NCBI GenBank assembly: GCA_937926975.1
Contig: CALBCJ010000011.1
Location: 1 to 64,000, forward strand
Direction of reading: 5' to 3'
DNA: 64,000 nt
Source: an uncultured Propionibacteriaceae bacterium
GTDB lineage: Bacteria; Actinomycetota; Actinomycetes; Propionibacteriales; Propionibacteriaceae
The position numbers and the translations under genes were made by a program. Positions 8,551 to 17,082 of the stretch are shown here, piece by piece (within the stretch, counting starts at the first letter, position 1; every line of letters begins with the position of its first letter). The notes beneath the pieces were generated by a model, which ran no database searches, had not been told where the DNA came from, and saw only the letters and a program-made list of their open reading frames with translations.

Positions 8551-8655
8551 TATAGCGAGCCGGCCAGCCCGAGCGGAGCTCGGGCGATCCAACACAGCCG
8601 GGGTTATAGCGAAGCGGCTGAGCCGCCGCGGAGGCGGCGGCGATCAAGAGCACAG
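8544..8655. repeat. Two tandem hairpin repeats, 54-base period
   Basis: Two copies start CCGGGGTTATAGCGA at 8544 and 8598. Each contains a hairpin closed on a GGA-containing loop. Copy one pairs CCCGAGC with GCTCGGG (8568-8584) and copy two pairs GCCGCCGC with GCGGCGGC (8622-8641). Both continue GGCGATC and end in ACAG or GCACAG. The stems differ but stay paired, as expected for selected structure. They fill the gap between convergent helicase and peptidase genes and overlap the outer stem of the preceding element. Confidence 0.7.
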
Positions 8656-9750
8656 TCAGAGGCGGACGCCGTGGCGCAACAGGTAGATGGCAGGGTCGGC
8701 CGTGCTGTACACGTCGCCAGGCTGGGTGCCCGGCGGGTAGTACTCGAAGTGCAGGTGAGGCCCGAAGGCCCGTCCGGTCTGGCCGACGTAGCCGATCAGC
8801 TGGCCGGGCTTGACCGTGGTTCCAGGCTGGGCGACCTTGCCGGACATGTGGGCGTACAGGGTCTGCCCACCGTCGGCGTGCTTGATCACGACGTGGTTGC
8901 CGGCCCAGCCGCCACCGGTCGAGGGCATCACGATGCCGGCGGAGACCGCACGGATCGGGGTGCCCTGAGAGGCGGAGAGGTCGACGCCGGTGTGGTAGCG
9001 GGCCCAGACTCCGGTCTGGCCCCAGCCGGCGCCGCGGACGTAGGTGCCCGGGGCCAGGGGAGTGACCCAGGCCTCACTGCTGCTGCCGATCAGGGCCGAC
9101 AGCGCCGGGTCAGGCGCGGTAGCCGGCTGGTTCTTCTTGACCAGGGTGCCCTTCAGCTGAGCAGCGGCTTCGGCCGCCCGACGCTCAGCCTCCAGCCGGG
9201 CCGCCTCTTCGAGCCGCCGCTGCTGCTCGGTGCTGGCGGCCTTGCTGGCATCGGCGAGCTCCTTCTGGCGGTTCGTCTGCTGCCCGTTGCGGGCGGCGGT
9301 GTCAACGTCGCGGCTGACCTTGTCGAGGGTGGCAGAGCGGGTCGAGTCCTGCTTGCCAGCGTTCGCGCGCAGCAGCTCTGCGCGGATCGGCTGCTGGCTC
9401 AGGTCCGCGTTCTGGTCACCGCCGCCGACGACATCGATCCCCAGCTCCGCGACAGGGTCGACGCCGGAGCTGGGGGCGGGCTTGGCCCGGGAGGAGTCGG
9501 TGGAGCCGACGACGCTGGTCCGGTCCTGCGAGACCGCGGTCGAGTACGGGGCGGAGAGCACGCTCACGCCGCCCACCGTCAGGATCCCGAGCGTGGAGAC
9601 CAGCACCGCGCTGACGACTTGCTTGCCTAGGGCTGGAAGTGAGATCCGGCTGTCGTCCTCGGCATCAAGCAGATCGAGCTCGGCAAGGACTGCGTCGTCA
9701 GCAACTGCTCGTCGTGCAGAACTACCACGGCCACGTACGGCTGACACCAT
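8656..9750 (-). CDS. M23-family metallopeptidase (cell-wall hydrolase)
   Basis: A 364-residue protein with a membrane anchor at about 46-68, after a 40-residue acidic cytoplasmic tail. A coiled-coil, Arg/Glu/Ala-rich region at about 150-200 leads to a C-terminal LytM/M23 domain. Zinc ligands are visible: YHTGVDL (His253 and Asp257) and the HLHFEY motif (HxH), with LYAHMSGK between them. Such enzymes cut peptidoglycan cross-bridges or regulate amidases at division. A Shine-Dalgarno GGGGAG precedes the ATG. The upstream 260-base gap holds a probable promoter. Confidence 0.92.
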   Translation of the reverse strand: MVSAVRGRGSSARRAVADDAVLAELDLLDAEDDSRISLPALGKQVVSAVLVSTLGILTVGGVSVLSAPYSTAVSQDRTSVVGSTDSSRAKPAPSSGVDPVAELGIDVVGGGDQNADLSQQPIRAELLRANAGKQDSTRSATLDKVSRDVDTAARNGQQTNRQKELADASKAASTEQQRRLEEAARLEAERRAAEAAAQLKGTLVKKNQPATAPDPALSALIGSSSEAWVTPLAPGTYVRGAGWGQTGVWARYHTGVDLSASQGTPIRAVSAGIVMPSTGGGWAGNHVVIKHADGGQTLYAHMSGKVAQPGTTVKPGQLIGYVGQTGRAFGPHLHFEYYPPGTQPGDVYSTADPAIYLLRHGVRL

Positions 9751-9824
9751 GGGCTCCCCAACCTGGACGACTTCTGGTGGTTAGGCTAGAAACCCTGGTG
9801 CAGGTCCGAGCCCGACGTGAAAGA

Positions 9825-9854
9825 ACCCTAACACTTCTCTCAGGTTTGGGCCAA
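9825..9854 (-). promoter_or_regulatory. Probable promoter of the M23 peptidase
   Basis: Read on the minus strand, TTGGCC (9854-9849) and TAGGGT (9830-9825) are 18 bases apart. The mRNA would have a leader of about 70 bases. The remaining gap up to 10014 shows no gene. I looked for a ydaO/c-di-AMP riboswitch, often found before such genes in actinobacteria, and did not recognise one. Confidence 0.5.
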
Positions 9855-10014
9855 GTCTCTCAGGAACCGGGTCTGTCTTCTCATCAAAGCTCCTGCTGGC
9901 GACAAGTCCTGTCGGGGTGGTGCGCGTCTGGGCCGGTGCTGGACGCAAGGCCCAGGCAGCCTGGCCGCCAGGTGAAGACTCGCGGTGGCTGGCCCTGGCC
10001 GAAAGCCGCTCGGG

Positions 10015-12141
10015 TCAGCCGGCTTGGGTGGCGCGCTGCCCAGCGCGGACCGCGATCTGCAGCCAGGCCTCGTCGCTGAAGTCGTAGGTCGCTGACGGCG
10101 TCCCGTACACGTAGACCACCTTGGTGCCGACGCTGAGGACACTGACCCGGTACAGGGCGAACGTGGTCGCGCTGGTGTCCTGGCGCACGGTGCGCCAGAA
10201 GCCGGTGATCTTCTCCCCGCCCGCACCGGTGGCCTCGACCGGTCCGGTACCGCCGAGCTGGGCCAGGGACCCGGGCCGCTTCGGGCACTCGGTGATGTTC
10301 TGATTGACCTGGGTGGTGAGCATCTGGGCCATCTCCGGCGTGGGAAACTCCAGGAGCACCTCGTCGATCCCGAAGGTCTGCGGTGCCTTGGTGTCCTCCT
10401 GCAGCAGGTAGGTCCGCTGCTTGCGAGCGGTGGGGCCGGTGATGGCGTCCAGCTTGAGGTTCTCGCAGCCGCTGCCGGCGACGTTGACCTTGGTGGTCAC
10501 GTCGTTGGCCTGCCAGCGGCCGACTCCAGGGGTGATCCGGTGCAGGTCCGCCACCGTCAGCCACCCTGCGACGTCCCCGGCCGGGGGCAGGCCGAGCTCG
10601 ACCGAGGGGGTCGTCGGGCAGGCGCCCTCAGAGTGGGGGCACTGCCGGGTGAGGGTCTCCTTGGCCGCCGCGACGACCTGGTCGTACGTGATCGGCGTGC
10701 CCGGCTGCTTGAGGTCGTACATGTCGACCACCCGGCCAGTCCGGACCAGGAGCACGGTGTGGTAGACTGGGGTGGTGTCCTGCAGGACCGCGCTGATCGC
10801 CACGGCCTCGTCGCCGAGCCCGCTCACCTTGGCGCCGTCCACCAGGTAGACCGGGATGTTCGAGCAGCGGCCCATCATGGTCTGCCGCAGCGCGTACACC
10901 TGGGTGGCGTCGCCAGGGGAGACATAGCCCTCCACCCGGTGGATGGCCTGGGCGTCGCCCGCCGTGAGCTCGCGCTGCATCGCGGTCTGGGCAACCGGCT
11001 GGCTGGTGCTGGAGGTGACGCACAGCGGCAGGGGAGCTGAGGCCGCGACCGCGGTCTCGGTCGTCGTCTGCCAGGTGCCCGGGCCGGTCTGGCTCAGGTC
11101 GGCCGCGGTGACCAGGTCGGCCTCGCTGAGCATCGGGCCGGCGCTGGTCGCCGCGGTCGAGGCGCCGGGCGCCGAGCCCGTGGCTGCGAGGGTCCGCACC
11201 AGGATCACGGCCCCGACCCCGAGCGCCGCCACCACGACCAGCGCCACCAGCACGATCCGCATCGGGAACCGGCGCCTGGGCTTGTCCGAGGGCGCTGGGC
11301 CGGTCTCCCACGAGGCGGGGTCGCTGCCCCGGCGGGGCGGCCCGAGTCGGGACGAGACCCCCGCGGCCCGTTCTCTGCGCAGCCGGTCGGCCAGGCTCTC
11401 GGTCGGCTCGGGGCTGGGGTGGGGCGCGACCGACGTGGCCAGCCCGGCGTCTGCGGCCCTGGCGAAGTCGGGAGAGTAGCTGGCGGTGTCCTCCTCCGCG
11501 GGCCGGGTGAAGGCCCGGTGCTCCTGGGGGACGACGTCGGTGCTGGTGACCTCGATCGGGTCAGGAGCGTGGCCAGCCAGCGGCGGTGGCACCGCCGCGG
11601 CCGGCAGCGGAGCGTCCTGCCAGTCGTCGGTGGGGCGGGTACCAGGCGCGACGGAGGTCTGGTGCTGGCTCTGCTCCCGGGCCAGCAGCGCGCTGCGGCG
11701 CTCCTGCGGGGCAGGTGCGGGCGTGGTCGGAAGCGCAGGCGCCTCCCGGCGGCGCTTCTCGGCCATGGTGGCCGGCTCAGCGGCCCGGGCCGCGCCCGGG
11801 ACCGGGTCGATGGTCACCGGGCGCCAGTCAACCTCGCTAGTGTCGGCTCGCCCTGGGACGGGCTCCGGCGGCAGGCCACGTGCCGGGCGCCGGGGAGCCG
11901 GCTCCGGTGCGCGGTACACCGGGGGTGCTGAGTACTGGTGGGCGCCGCTCAGCGACGACAGCCGGCTCCCGGCCTCCCGGGCGCGGGCGGTGGTTCCCGG
12001 CAGGCCCTCGTCGTCGAGCTCGTCGTCCAGGTCCCAGTCCGGGGTTACCAGCCGCCGGGGACGAGCCGGCCCGGTGGGCCTGCTCAGGGGGGCGTCGTCG
12101 GCGGCGCGCCGTGCCCCGCGAGGAGTCCATTCCTGTGCCAT
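10015..12141 (-). CDS. Single-pass membrane protein with duplicated extracellular domain
   Basis: About 708 residues. Residues 1-290 are disordered, rich in Pro, Ala, Arg and Glu. One membrane segment lies at about 294-316 (MRIVLVALVVVAALGVGAVI). Outside are two similar domains, at about 335-530 and 535-700. Each starts with a 'LVTAADL' or 'WLTVADLHRITPG' motif, then has a W-containing strand, cysteines, and a yxv...v..G..vvdmY-like strand. The fold resembles the PknH-type sensor domain found in actinobacterial lipoproteins and kinases, a weak assignment. GGAGGT nine bases upstream supports the ATG at 12141. No kinase domain is present. Confidence 0.75.
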   Translation of the reverse strand: MAQEWTPRGARRAADDAPLSRPTGPARPRRLVTPDWDLDDELDDEGLPGTTARAREAGSRLSSLSGAHQYSAPPVYRAPEPAPRRPARGLPPEPVPGRADTSEVDWRPVTIDPVPGAARAAEPATMAEKRRREAPALPTTPAPAPQERRSALLAREQSQHQTSVAPGTRPTDDWQDAPLPAAAVPPPLAGHAPDPIEVTSTDVVPQEHRAFTRPAEEDTASYSPDFARAADAGLATSVAPHPSPEPTESLADRLRRERAAGVSSRLGPPRRGSDPASWETGPAPSDKPRRRFPMRIVLVALVVVAALGVGAVILVRTLAATGSAPGASTAATSAGPMLSEADLVTAADLSQTGPGTWQTTTETAVAASAPLPLCVTSSTSQPVAQTAMQRELTAGDAQAIHRVEGYVSPGDATQVYALRQTMMGRCSNIPVYLVDGAKVSGLGDEAVAISAVLQDTTPVYHTVLLVRTGRVVDMYDLKQPGTPITYDQVVAAAKETLTRQCPHSEGACPTTPSVELGLPPAGDVAGWLTVADLHRITPGVGRWQANDVTTKVNVAGSGCENLKLDAITGPTARKQRTYLLQEDTKAPQTFGIDEVLLEFPTPEMAQMLTTQVNQNITECPKRPGSLAQLGGTGPVEATGAGGEKITGFWRTVRQDTSATTFALYRVSVLSVGTKVVYVYGTPSATYDFSDEAWLQIAVRAGQRATQAG

Positions 12142-12257
12142 CTCGCCATCACCTCCAGCGTTCTTCCACAGGTTGCGCACCGTCACCAGCGGCACAACTT
12201 TATCTGGCGTAGGCGTGTCCGTGCCTCCCGACCGGCTGTGACAGCCAGGATGGCCCG

Positions 12258-13565
12258 GTGGCCAGGATGCGTGGCAGGCGGGACCGCAGCCCTCAGGTGA
12301 GGCTTGCAGTAGAGGGGGTGGGCCCCGCAGAACAGGCGCCGCCCCAGGTCCGGGCACCGGTGCTGCCCTGGGCGGTGGCGGCCGTGCTAGGGGCGGTGCT
12401 GTGCGCTCTCGCCTCGTGGCTGGTCGTGGTGGCCCCGGTGGTGGTGGCCGTAGCCAGCGGGCCAAACCGGCCGCTAGGAGCCGCCTTCTGGCTCGGGACC
12501 CAGCTGTGGTTGCTGGTCCACGGAGCCGGGGCCCAGGTGAGTACGGTCACGATCACACTGGCCCCCCTGGGGCTGACCGGGATCATCATCCTCGTCTGCA
12601 GCGGGGTCGCTGGCTTCGCTGCGCGGCAGGTTCAGCTCGCTCAGCCCGACGACGACCTGGAGGACCGTGGCCGCTGGGCGGGCCGGGTCACCTTGGCCTT
12701 CACCGCCTCGTACGCGCTCGTGGTCGGCGTGGCGTCGTTCCTGCTGACCGACCCCGGGCAGACCGCGCGAGCCATCTTCGGGGCCGCGCTGCTGGCCGGC
12801 CTGTCCAGCATCACCGCCTCCGCCCGGCGCCTGGGCTGGCGGCCGTGGACAGCATGGCCGCTGTGGGCCCGGCGGGTGCCTCGGTCCGTGGCGGCGTCGG
12901 TGCTCACGGTGCTGGTCGGGGCCAGTGCCGCGCTGGTGGTGGGACTGGTCCAGGGGCGGGAGCGGGTCTCGGCCCTGACCAGCTCGCTCGGGGCCGACCC
13001 GGTCGGGGGCCTGGTGCTGCTCGGCGGTCAGGTGCTGTACCTGCCGAACCTCGTCCTGTGGACAGTCTCGTGGGTCATGGGAGCGGGGATCTCACTGGGG
13101 GACGGCTCGGTGGTCTCACCGGTCGCCACCCAGGTCGGGCTGCTTCCCGCGATCCCGGTGCTTGGTGCCGTACCGGAGGCCCAGGTCGGACGCTGGGGGC
13201 TGCTCGGCTGGCTCGTGGTCGGAGTCCTCGGCGGGGTGGTGGCGGCCTGGGCCGCACTCCCGGCCCCGCACCGGCGCCGACCCGACGAGGCGGCTCTGGT
13301 CGGGGCCCTGAGCGGGGTGCTCGGCGGGGTCGCACTGACGGCCCTGGCGGCCTTCTCGCGCGGCGGCCTGGGAGCCAGCCGGATGGCGGACCTGGGCCCG
13401 CGGCTGCCGGAGCTGTTCGTCCTGTCCTGCTCCCTGATGGGGATCTCGGGAATGGCTGCCGGCCTGGTGATCGGGCTCGTGACCCGCCAGCCGGACCCGG
13501 CCGCCACGGCCGTGGAGGCGACTGAGCCGCTGGTCAGCAGCGAACCGGACGAGGAACCCCGCTAG
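12258..13565 (+). CDS. DUF6350-family multi-pass membrane protein
   Basis: A polytopic protein of about 430 residues with roughly ten hydrophobic segments (for example VLPWAVAAVLGAVLCALASW and LTGIIILVCSGVAGFAA). Proteins of this type, sometimes called PerM-like, sit just before purN in many actinobacteria; the PerM name links them to cell division, but the role is not established. The start is uncertain: GTG 12258, ATG 12267 or GTG 12297 are all in frame and none has a clear Shine-Dalgarno. The purN -10 box overlaps its stop codon. Confidence 0.8.
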   Translation: MARMRGRRDRSPQVRLAVEGVGPAEQAPPQVRAPVLPWAVAAVLGAVLCALASWLVVVAPVVVAVASGPNRPLGAAFWLGTQLWLLVHGAGAQVSTVTITLAPLGLTGIIILVCSGVAGFAARQVQLAQPDDDLEDRGRWAGRVTLAFTASYALVVGVASFLLTDPGQTARAIFGAALLAGLSSITASARRLGWRPWTAWPLWARRVPRSVAASVLTVLVGASAALVVGLVQGRERVSALTSSLGADPVGGLVLLGGQVLYLPNLVLWTVSWVMGAGISLGDGSVVSPVATQVGLLPAIPVLGAVPEAQVGRWGLLGWLVVGVLGGVVAAWAALPAPHRRRPDEAALVGALSGVLGGVALTALAAFSRGGLGASRMADLGPRLPELFVLSCSLMGISGMAAGLVIGLVTRQPDPAATAVEATEPLVSSEPDEEPR

Positions 13566-13568
13566 GGT
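13563..13568 (+). promoter_or_regulatory. -10 box of purN, leaderless
   Basis: TAGGGT overlaps the TAG stop of the preceding gene and ends seven bases before the purN GTG. There is no Shine-Dalgarno, so the mRNA probably starts at the GTG. Confidence 0.65.
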
Positions 13569-13575
13569 AAGAGCC

Positions 13576-14166
13576 GTGCAGCCGAGCCCCTCCCTGTCCG
13601 TCGTGGTGCTGGTGTCGGGGTCAGGGACCTTGCTGCAGGCCGTCCTGGACGAGGCTGCCGCCGGTTCGCTACCAATCGAGGTCCGCGCCGTCGGCTCCGA
13701 CCGGCGCAGCGCGTACGGGCTGGAGCGGGCCCGGCAGGCCGGCGTCGAGACCTTCGTGGAGCCGCTGCGCCGCGGTGACGACCGGGCCGCCTGGGACGCC
13801 CGGCTGACCGAGCAGGTGAGCCGCTACCAGCCCGACCTGGTCGTCTCGGCCGGGTTCATGCGGCTGGTCGGGCAGTCGTTTCTGGCGCGCTTCCCGGACC
13901 GGATGATCAACACCCACCCGGCGCTGCTGCCGGCGTTCCCCGGCGCGCACGGGGTCCGCGACGCGCTCGCGTACGGGGTGAAGGTCACTGGCTGCTCCGT
14001 GTTCTGGGTCGACGCCGGGGTCGATACCGGTCGGATCATCGCCCAGGAGCCCGTACGGGTGGAGCCCGGCGACACCGAGGGCAGCCTTCACGAACGGATC
14101 AAGGTCGTCGAGCGACGGCTGCTGGTCGACACCCTGCGCCAGATCGCAACCGAAAGGACCTCATGA
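13576..14166 (+). CDS. purN: Phosphoribosylglycinamide formyltransferase
   Basis: PurN, 196 residues, transfers a formyl group from 10-formyl-tetrahydrofolate to GAR in purine synthesis. Visible family motifs are VLVSGSGTLLQAV (phosphate binding), AGFMRLV, and the catalytic INTHPALLPAFPGAHG with Asn and His. The catalytic Asp lies in WVDAGVDTGRII. The length is typical. The start is GTG, seven bases after a -10 box. Its last codons overlap purH as ATGA, so the two are translationally coupled. Confidence 0.97.
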   Translation: MQPSPSLSVVVLVSGSGTLLQAVLDEAAAGSLPIEVRAVGSDRRSAYGLERARQAGVETFVEPLRRGDDRAAWDARLTEQVSRYQPDLVVSAGFMRLVGQSFLARFPDRMINTHPALLPAFPGAHGVRDALAYGVKVTGCSVFWVDAGVDTGRIIAQEPVRVEPGDTEGSLHERIKVVERRLLVDTLRQIATERTS

Positions 14167-15707
14167 CCGGTCAGACCCCGATCCGCCGGGCCCTGGTGTC
14201 GGTCTCTGACAAGACCGGCCTGGCTGAGCTGGGGGCCGCCTTCGCCGCCCACCAGGTGGCAGTGGTCTCCACCGGCAGTACCGCGGCCCTGCTGCGCGAC
14301 GCGGGGGCGCAGGTCACCGAGGTGGCTGACCTGACCGGCTTCCCCGAGTGCCTCGACGGGCGGGTGAAGACGCTGCACCCGGGGGTGCACGCCGCGGTCC
14401 TCGCCGACCGGCGGCTGCAGTCGCACCGCGACCAGCTCGCCGAGCTGGGGATCGAGCCGTTCGACCTGGTGGTGAGCAGTCTCTACCCGTTCGCCCAGAC
14501 TGTGGCCAGCGGGGCCGGGGTCGAGGACTGCCTCGAGCAGATCGACATCGGCGGGCCGGCGATGGTCCGGGCCGCCGCCAAGAACCACCCGTCGGTGGCG
14601 GTCGTCACCTCCGTCGACCAGTACCCGCAGCTGCTGGAGGCGCTCGCCACCGGGGGCTTCACGCTCGCCCAGCGGCGCCGGCTAGCGGTGGCGGCCCTGC
14701 GGCACACCGCCGCGTACGACGTCGCCGTGGCGAGCTGGATGGGGGCGGCGCTGGTCGAGCCCGACGAGCTGCCCGACTGGTACGGGGCTACGTACACCAA
14801 GAGCAGCGACCTGCGGTACGGCGAGAACGCCCACCAGCCGGCCGCCCTGTACGCCGGGAGCGGCTCGGGCCTAGCGACCGCCGAGCAGCTCCACGGCAAG
14901 GAGATGAGCTTCAACAACTACACCGACGGTGAGGCCGCCTACCGCGCCGTGTACGACTTCAGCGAGCCGGCAGTGGTGATCATCAAGCACGCCAACCCGT
15001 GCGGGATCGCGGTCGGTGCCGACATCGCCGAGGCCCACCGCAAGGCTCACGCCTGCGACCCGGTCTCGGCCTTCGGTGGAGTGGTCGCCACCAACCGCCC
15101 GGTCAGCCTGGCCATGGCCGAGCAGGTCAGTGAGGTCTTCACCGAGGTCGTGGTCGCTCCCGGGTACGAGGCCGGCGCGGCCGAGCTGCTGGCCAGGAAG
15201 AAGAGCATCCGGCTGCTGGTCGCCCCCGCCTACCCGGGCGCGGTCCTGGAGCAGCGCCAGGTCTCCGGCGGGCTGCTGCTCCAGCGCCCGGACCGGCTCG
15301 ACGACGCCGGCGACGACCCGGCCAGCTGGCGGCTGCAGGCGGGGGAGCCGGTCTCACCGCAGGCCCTGGCCGACCTGGCCTTCGCCTGGCGGGCCTGCCG
15401 GGCGGTGAAGTCGAACGCCATCCTGCTGGCCCACGACCTGGCCTCGGTCGGGGTCGGGATGGGCCAGGTGAACCGGGTCGACTCCTGCCGGCTGGCGGTG
15501 CAGCGGGCCGGGGACCGGGCCGCCGGGTCGGTCGCCGCCTCGGACGCCTTCTTCCCCTTCGCCGACGGGCCCCAGATCCTGATCCAGTCCGGGGTGAGCG
15601 CGGTGGTGGAGCCGGGCGGGTCGGTCCGCGACGCGGAGACTGTCGCCGCCTGCCAGAAGGCCGGGGTCGCGCTGTACTTCACCGGAACTCGTCACTTCTT
15701 CCACTAG
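14163..15707 (+). CDS. purH: Bifunctional AICAR transformylase / IMP cyclohydrolase
   Basis: PurH, 514 residues, carries out the last two steps of IMP synthesis. The N-terminal cyclohydrolase (MGS-like) domain occupies about 1-150 (VSVSDKTGL, STGSTAALL, GRVKTLHPGVHA). The C-terminal transformylase includes RYGENAHQPAA, SFNNYTDGEAA, the catalytic KHANPCG and a C-terminal TGTRHF. All are intact. It shares ATGA with purN and is followed after eight bases by folD, which supplies the one-carbon donor needed by both enzymes. Confidence 0.98.
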   Translation: MTGQTPIRRALVSVSDKTGLAELGAAFAAHQVAVVSTGSTAALLRDAGAQVTEVADLTGFPECLDGRVKTLHPGVHAAVLADRRLQSHRDQLAELGIEPFDLVVSSLYPFAQTVASGAGVEDCLEQIDIGGPAMVRAAAKNHPSVAVVTSVDQYPQLLEALATGGFTLAQRRRLAVAALRHTAAYDVAVASWMGAALVEPDELPDWYGATYTKSSDLRYGENAHQPAALYAGSGSGLATAEQLHGKEMSFNNYTDGEAAYRAVYDFSEPAVVIIKHANPCGIAVGADIAEAHRKAHACDPVSAFGGVVATNRPVSLAMAEQVSEVFTEVVVAPGYEAGAAELLARKKSIRLLVAPAYPGAVLEQRQVSGGLLLQRPDRLDDAGDDPASWRLQAGEPVSPQALADLAFAWRACRAVKSNAILLAHDLASVGVGMGQVNRVDSCRLAVQRAGDRAAGSVAASDAFFPFADGPQILIQSGVSAVVEPGGSVRDAETVAACQKAGVALYFTGTRHFFH

Positions 15708-15715
15708 GAGCCCAT

Positions 15716-16564
15716 GTGAGCGCTGCACTGCTGGACGGGAAGGCCACGGCCCGGGCGATCAGGGCCGACCTGCGGGCCCGGGTCGCCGCCCTCGCTGAGC
15801 GGGGGGTCCGCCCCGGCCTGGGGACGGTCCTGGTCGGCGACGACCCGGGCTCCCGCTCGTACGTGGCCGGCAAGCACCGCGACTGCGCCCGGGTCGGGAT
15901 CGAGTCGATCCGGGTCGACCTGCCCGCCGGCACCAGCCAGCAGCGGCTGGCCGAGGAGCTGGAGCGGCTCAACGCCGAGCCGGCCTGTACGGGGTACATC
16001 GTGCAGCTGCCGCTGCCCCGCCGCCTCGACGACACCTGGGTGCTGAGCCTGGTCGACCCGGCCAAGGACGCCGACGGGCTGCACCCGGTGAACCTGGGGC
16101 GGCTGGTGCTGGGGGCTCCGGCGCCGCTGCCCTGCACCCCGCGCGGGGTGGTCGAGCTGCTCCGGCGCCACCAGGTGCCGCTGGCCGGGGCCCACGTGGT
16201 CGTCGTCGGCCGGGGTACGACGGTCGGGCGGCCGCTGGGGCTGCTGCTGACCCGCCGCAGCGAGAACGCCACCGTCACCCTCTGCCACACCGGCACCCGG
16301 GACCTGGCGGATTACACTCGGCAGGCTGACATCGTGGTGGCCGCGGCCGGACGGCCCGGGCTGATCACCGCCGACCTGCTGCGCCCCGGTGCCGTGGCGG
16401 TCGACGTCGGGATCACCCGGACCGAGGCTGGGCTGGTCGGCGACCTGCACCCGTCGGTACGGGAGGTCGCCTCCTGGGTGGCGCCGGTGCCGGGCGGGGT
16501 CGGGCCGATGACCCGGGCGATGCTGCTGACCAACGTCGTCGAGCAGGCCGAGGCAGGCCTGTGA
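15716..16564 (+). CDS. folD: Methylenetetrahydrofolate dehydrogenase/cyclohydrolase
   Basis: FolD, 282 residues, interconverts 5,10-methylene- and 10-formyl-tetrahydrofolate with NADP. Motifs: SYVAGKHRDC (catalytic Lys), YIVQLPLP, KDADGLHPVN, PCTPRGV, the nucleotide-binding VVVGRGTTVGRPLG and VPGGVGPMT. The start is GTG at 15716, with AGGAG five bases before it; the overlapping ATG at 15714 is followed at once by TGA. Its products feed PurN and PurH in the same unit. The stop overlaps the next gene as TGATG. Confidence 0.97.
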   Translation: MSAALLDGKATARAIRADLRARVAALAERGVRPGLGTVLVGDDPGSRSYVAGKHRDCARVGIESIRVDLPAGTSQQRLAEELERLNAEPACTGYIVQLPLPRRLDDTWVLSLVDPAKDADGLHPVNLGRLVLGAPAPLPCTPRGVVELLRRHQVPLAGAHVVVVGRGTTVGRPLGLLLTRRSENATVTLCHTGTRDLADYTRQADIVVAAAGRPGLITADLLRPGAVAVDVGITRTEAGLVGDLHPSVREVASWVAPVPGGVGPMTRAMLLTNVVEQAEAGL

Positions 16565-16887
16565 TGGCGAGCCGGCCTCCGCTCGACGAGCGCCGCGGGC
16601 TGCTGGCCATGGCCCGCCGGCAGTGGGCCTGGTTCGCCACCGTGTCCCTGTTCTTGCTGGGTGCCCTGTACGTGGCGCTGCCGCCGGGACACTGGCGCCG
16701 CGGCAGTGCGGTGATGGGCTGCGCCCTGCTCGCCGGCGCGGTGCTGCGGGGAGCTCTCGGCAACCGGGCCGGCCTGCTCGCGGTCCGCTCCCGCCGCTTC
16801 GACGTGGCCTGGATGCTGCTGGCCGGGACGGCGGTCCTGGTCCTCGCCTTCTGGGTGCCGGCGCTGCGCCCCTCGATCGACCGGTAG
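16564..16887 (+). CDS. DUF3017 membrane protein
   Basis: A 107-residue protein with three hydrophobic segments (QWAWFATVSLFLLGALYVAL, MGCALLAGAVLRGAL, WMLLAGTAVLVLAFWV). DUF3017 proteins follow folD in many actinobacteria; their function is unknown. The ATG overlaps the folD stop by one base, so it belongs to the purN-purH-folD unit. It faces mdh across a terminator. Confidence 0.87.
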   Translation: MASRPPLDERRGLLAMARRQWAWFATVSLFLLGALYVALPPGHWRRGSAVMGCALLAGAVLRGALGNRAGLLAVRSRRFDVAWMLLAGTAVLVLAFWVPALRPSIDR

Positions 16888-17034
16888 CGCCCGCCGGCCG
16901 GGGCCGGGTACGGCCCCGCGGTCTCGTCCGCCCCGGCCCGGCCCCGGGTCGTCTGGGGGCCCCGGCTGGTCCGGTGCCTGGTGCGGGCCGCCGGCACCAG
17001 GCCGGCACGAGAGCAGAGCCCAGCAGAAACGCCT

Positions 17035-17068
17035 GAGGCCCCGCTCCCACCAGGGGAGACGGGGCCTC
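17035..17068. terminator. Bidirectional hairpin terminator
   Basis: GAGGCCCCG (17035-17043) pairs with CGGGGCCTC (17060-17068), and TCCC with GGGA inside, around a short loop. It separates the convergent DUF3017 and mdh genes. The rest of the 195-base gap shows nothing else. Confidence 0.85.
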
Positions 17069-17082
17069 GAGTGCTGCTCGGC

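Noticed and set aside
8544..8655. CRISPR array
   Set aside because: Only two units, no unique spacers of constant length and no cas genes.
9751..9824. c-di-AMP (ydaO) riboswitch before the M23 gene
   Set aside because: Position is typical, but the conserved motifs are not present in the leader.
9840..10226. Possible minus-strand protein before the M23 gene
   Set aside because: Arg/Ser/Pro-rich shadow of the neighbouring gene's end; the region fits a promoter and leader.
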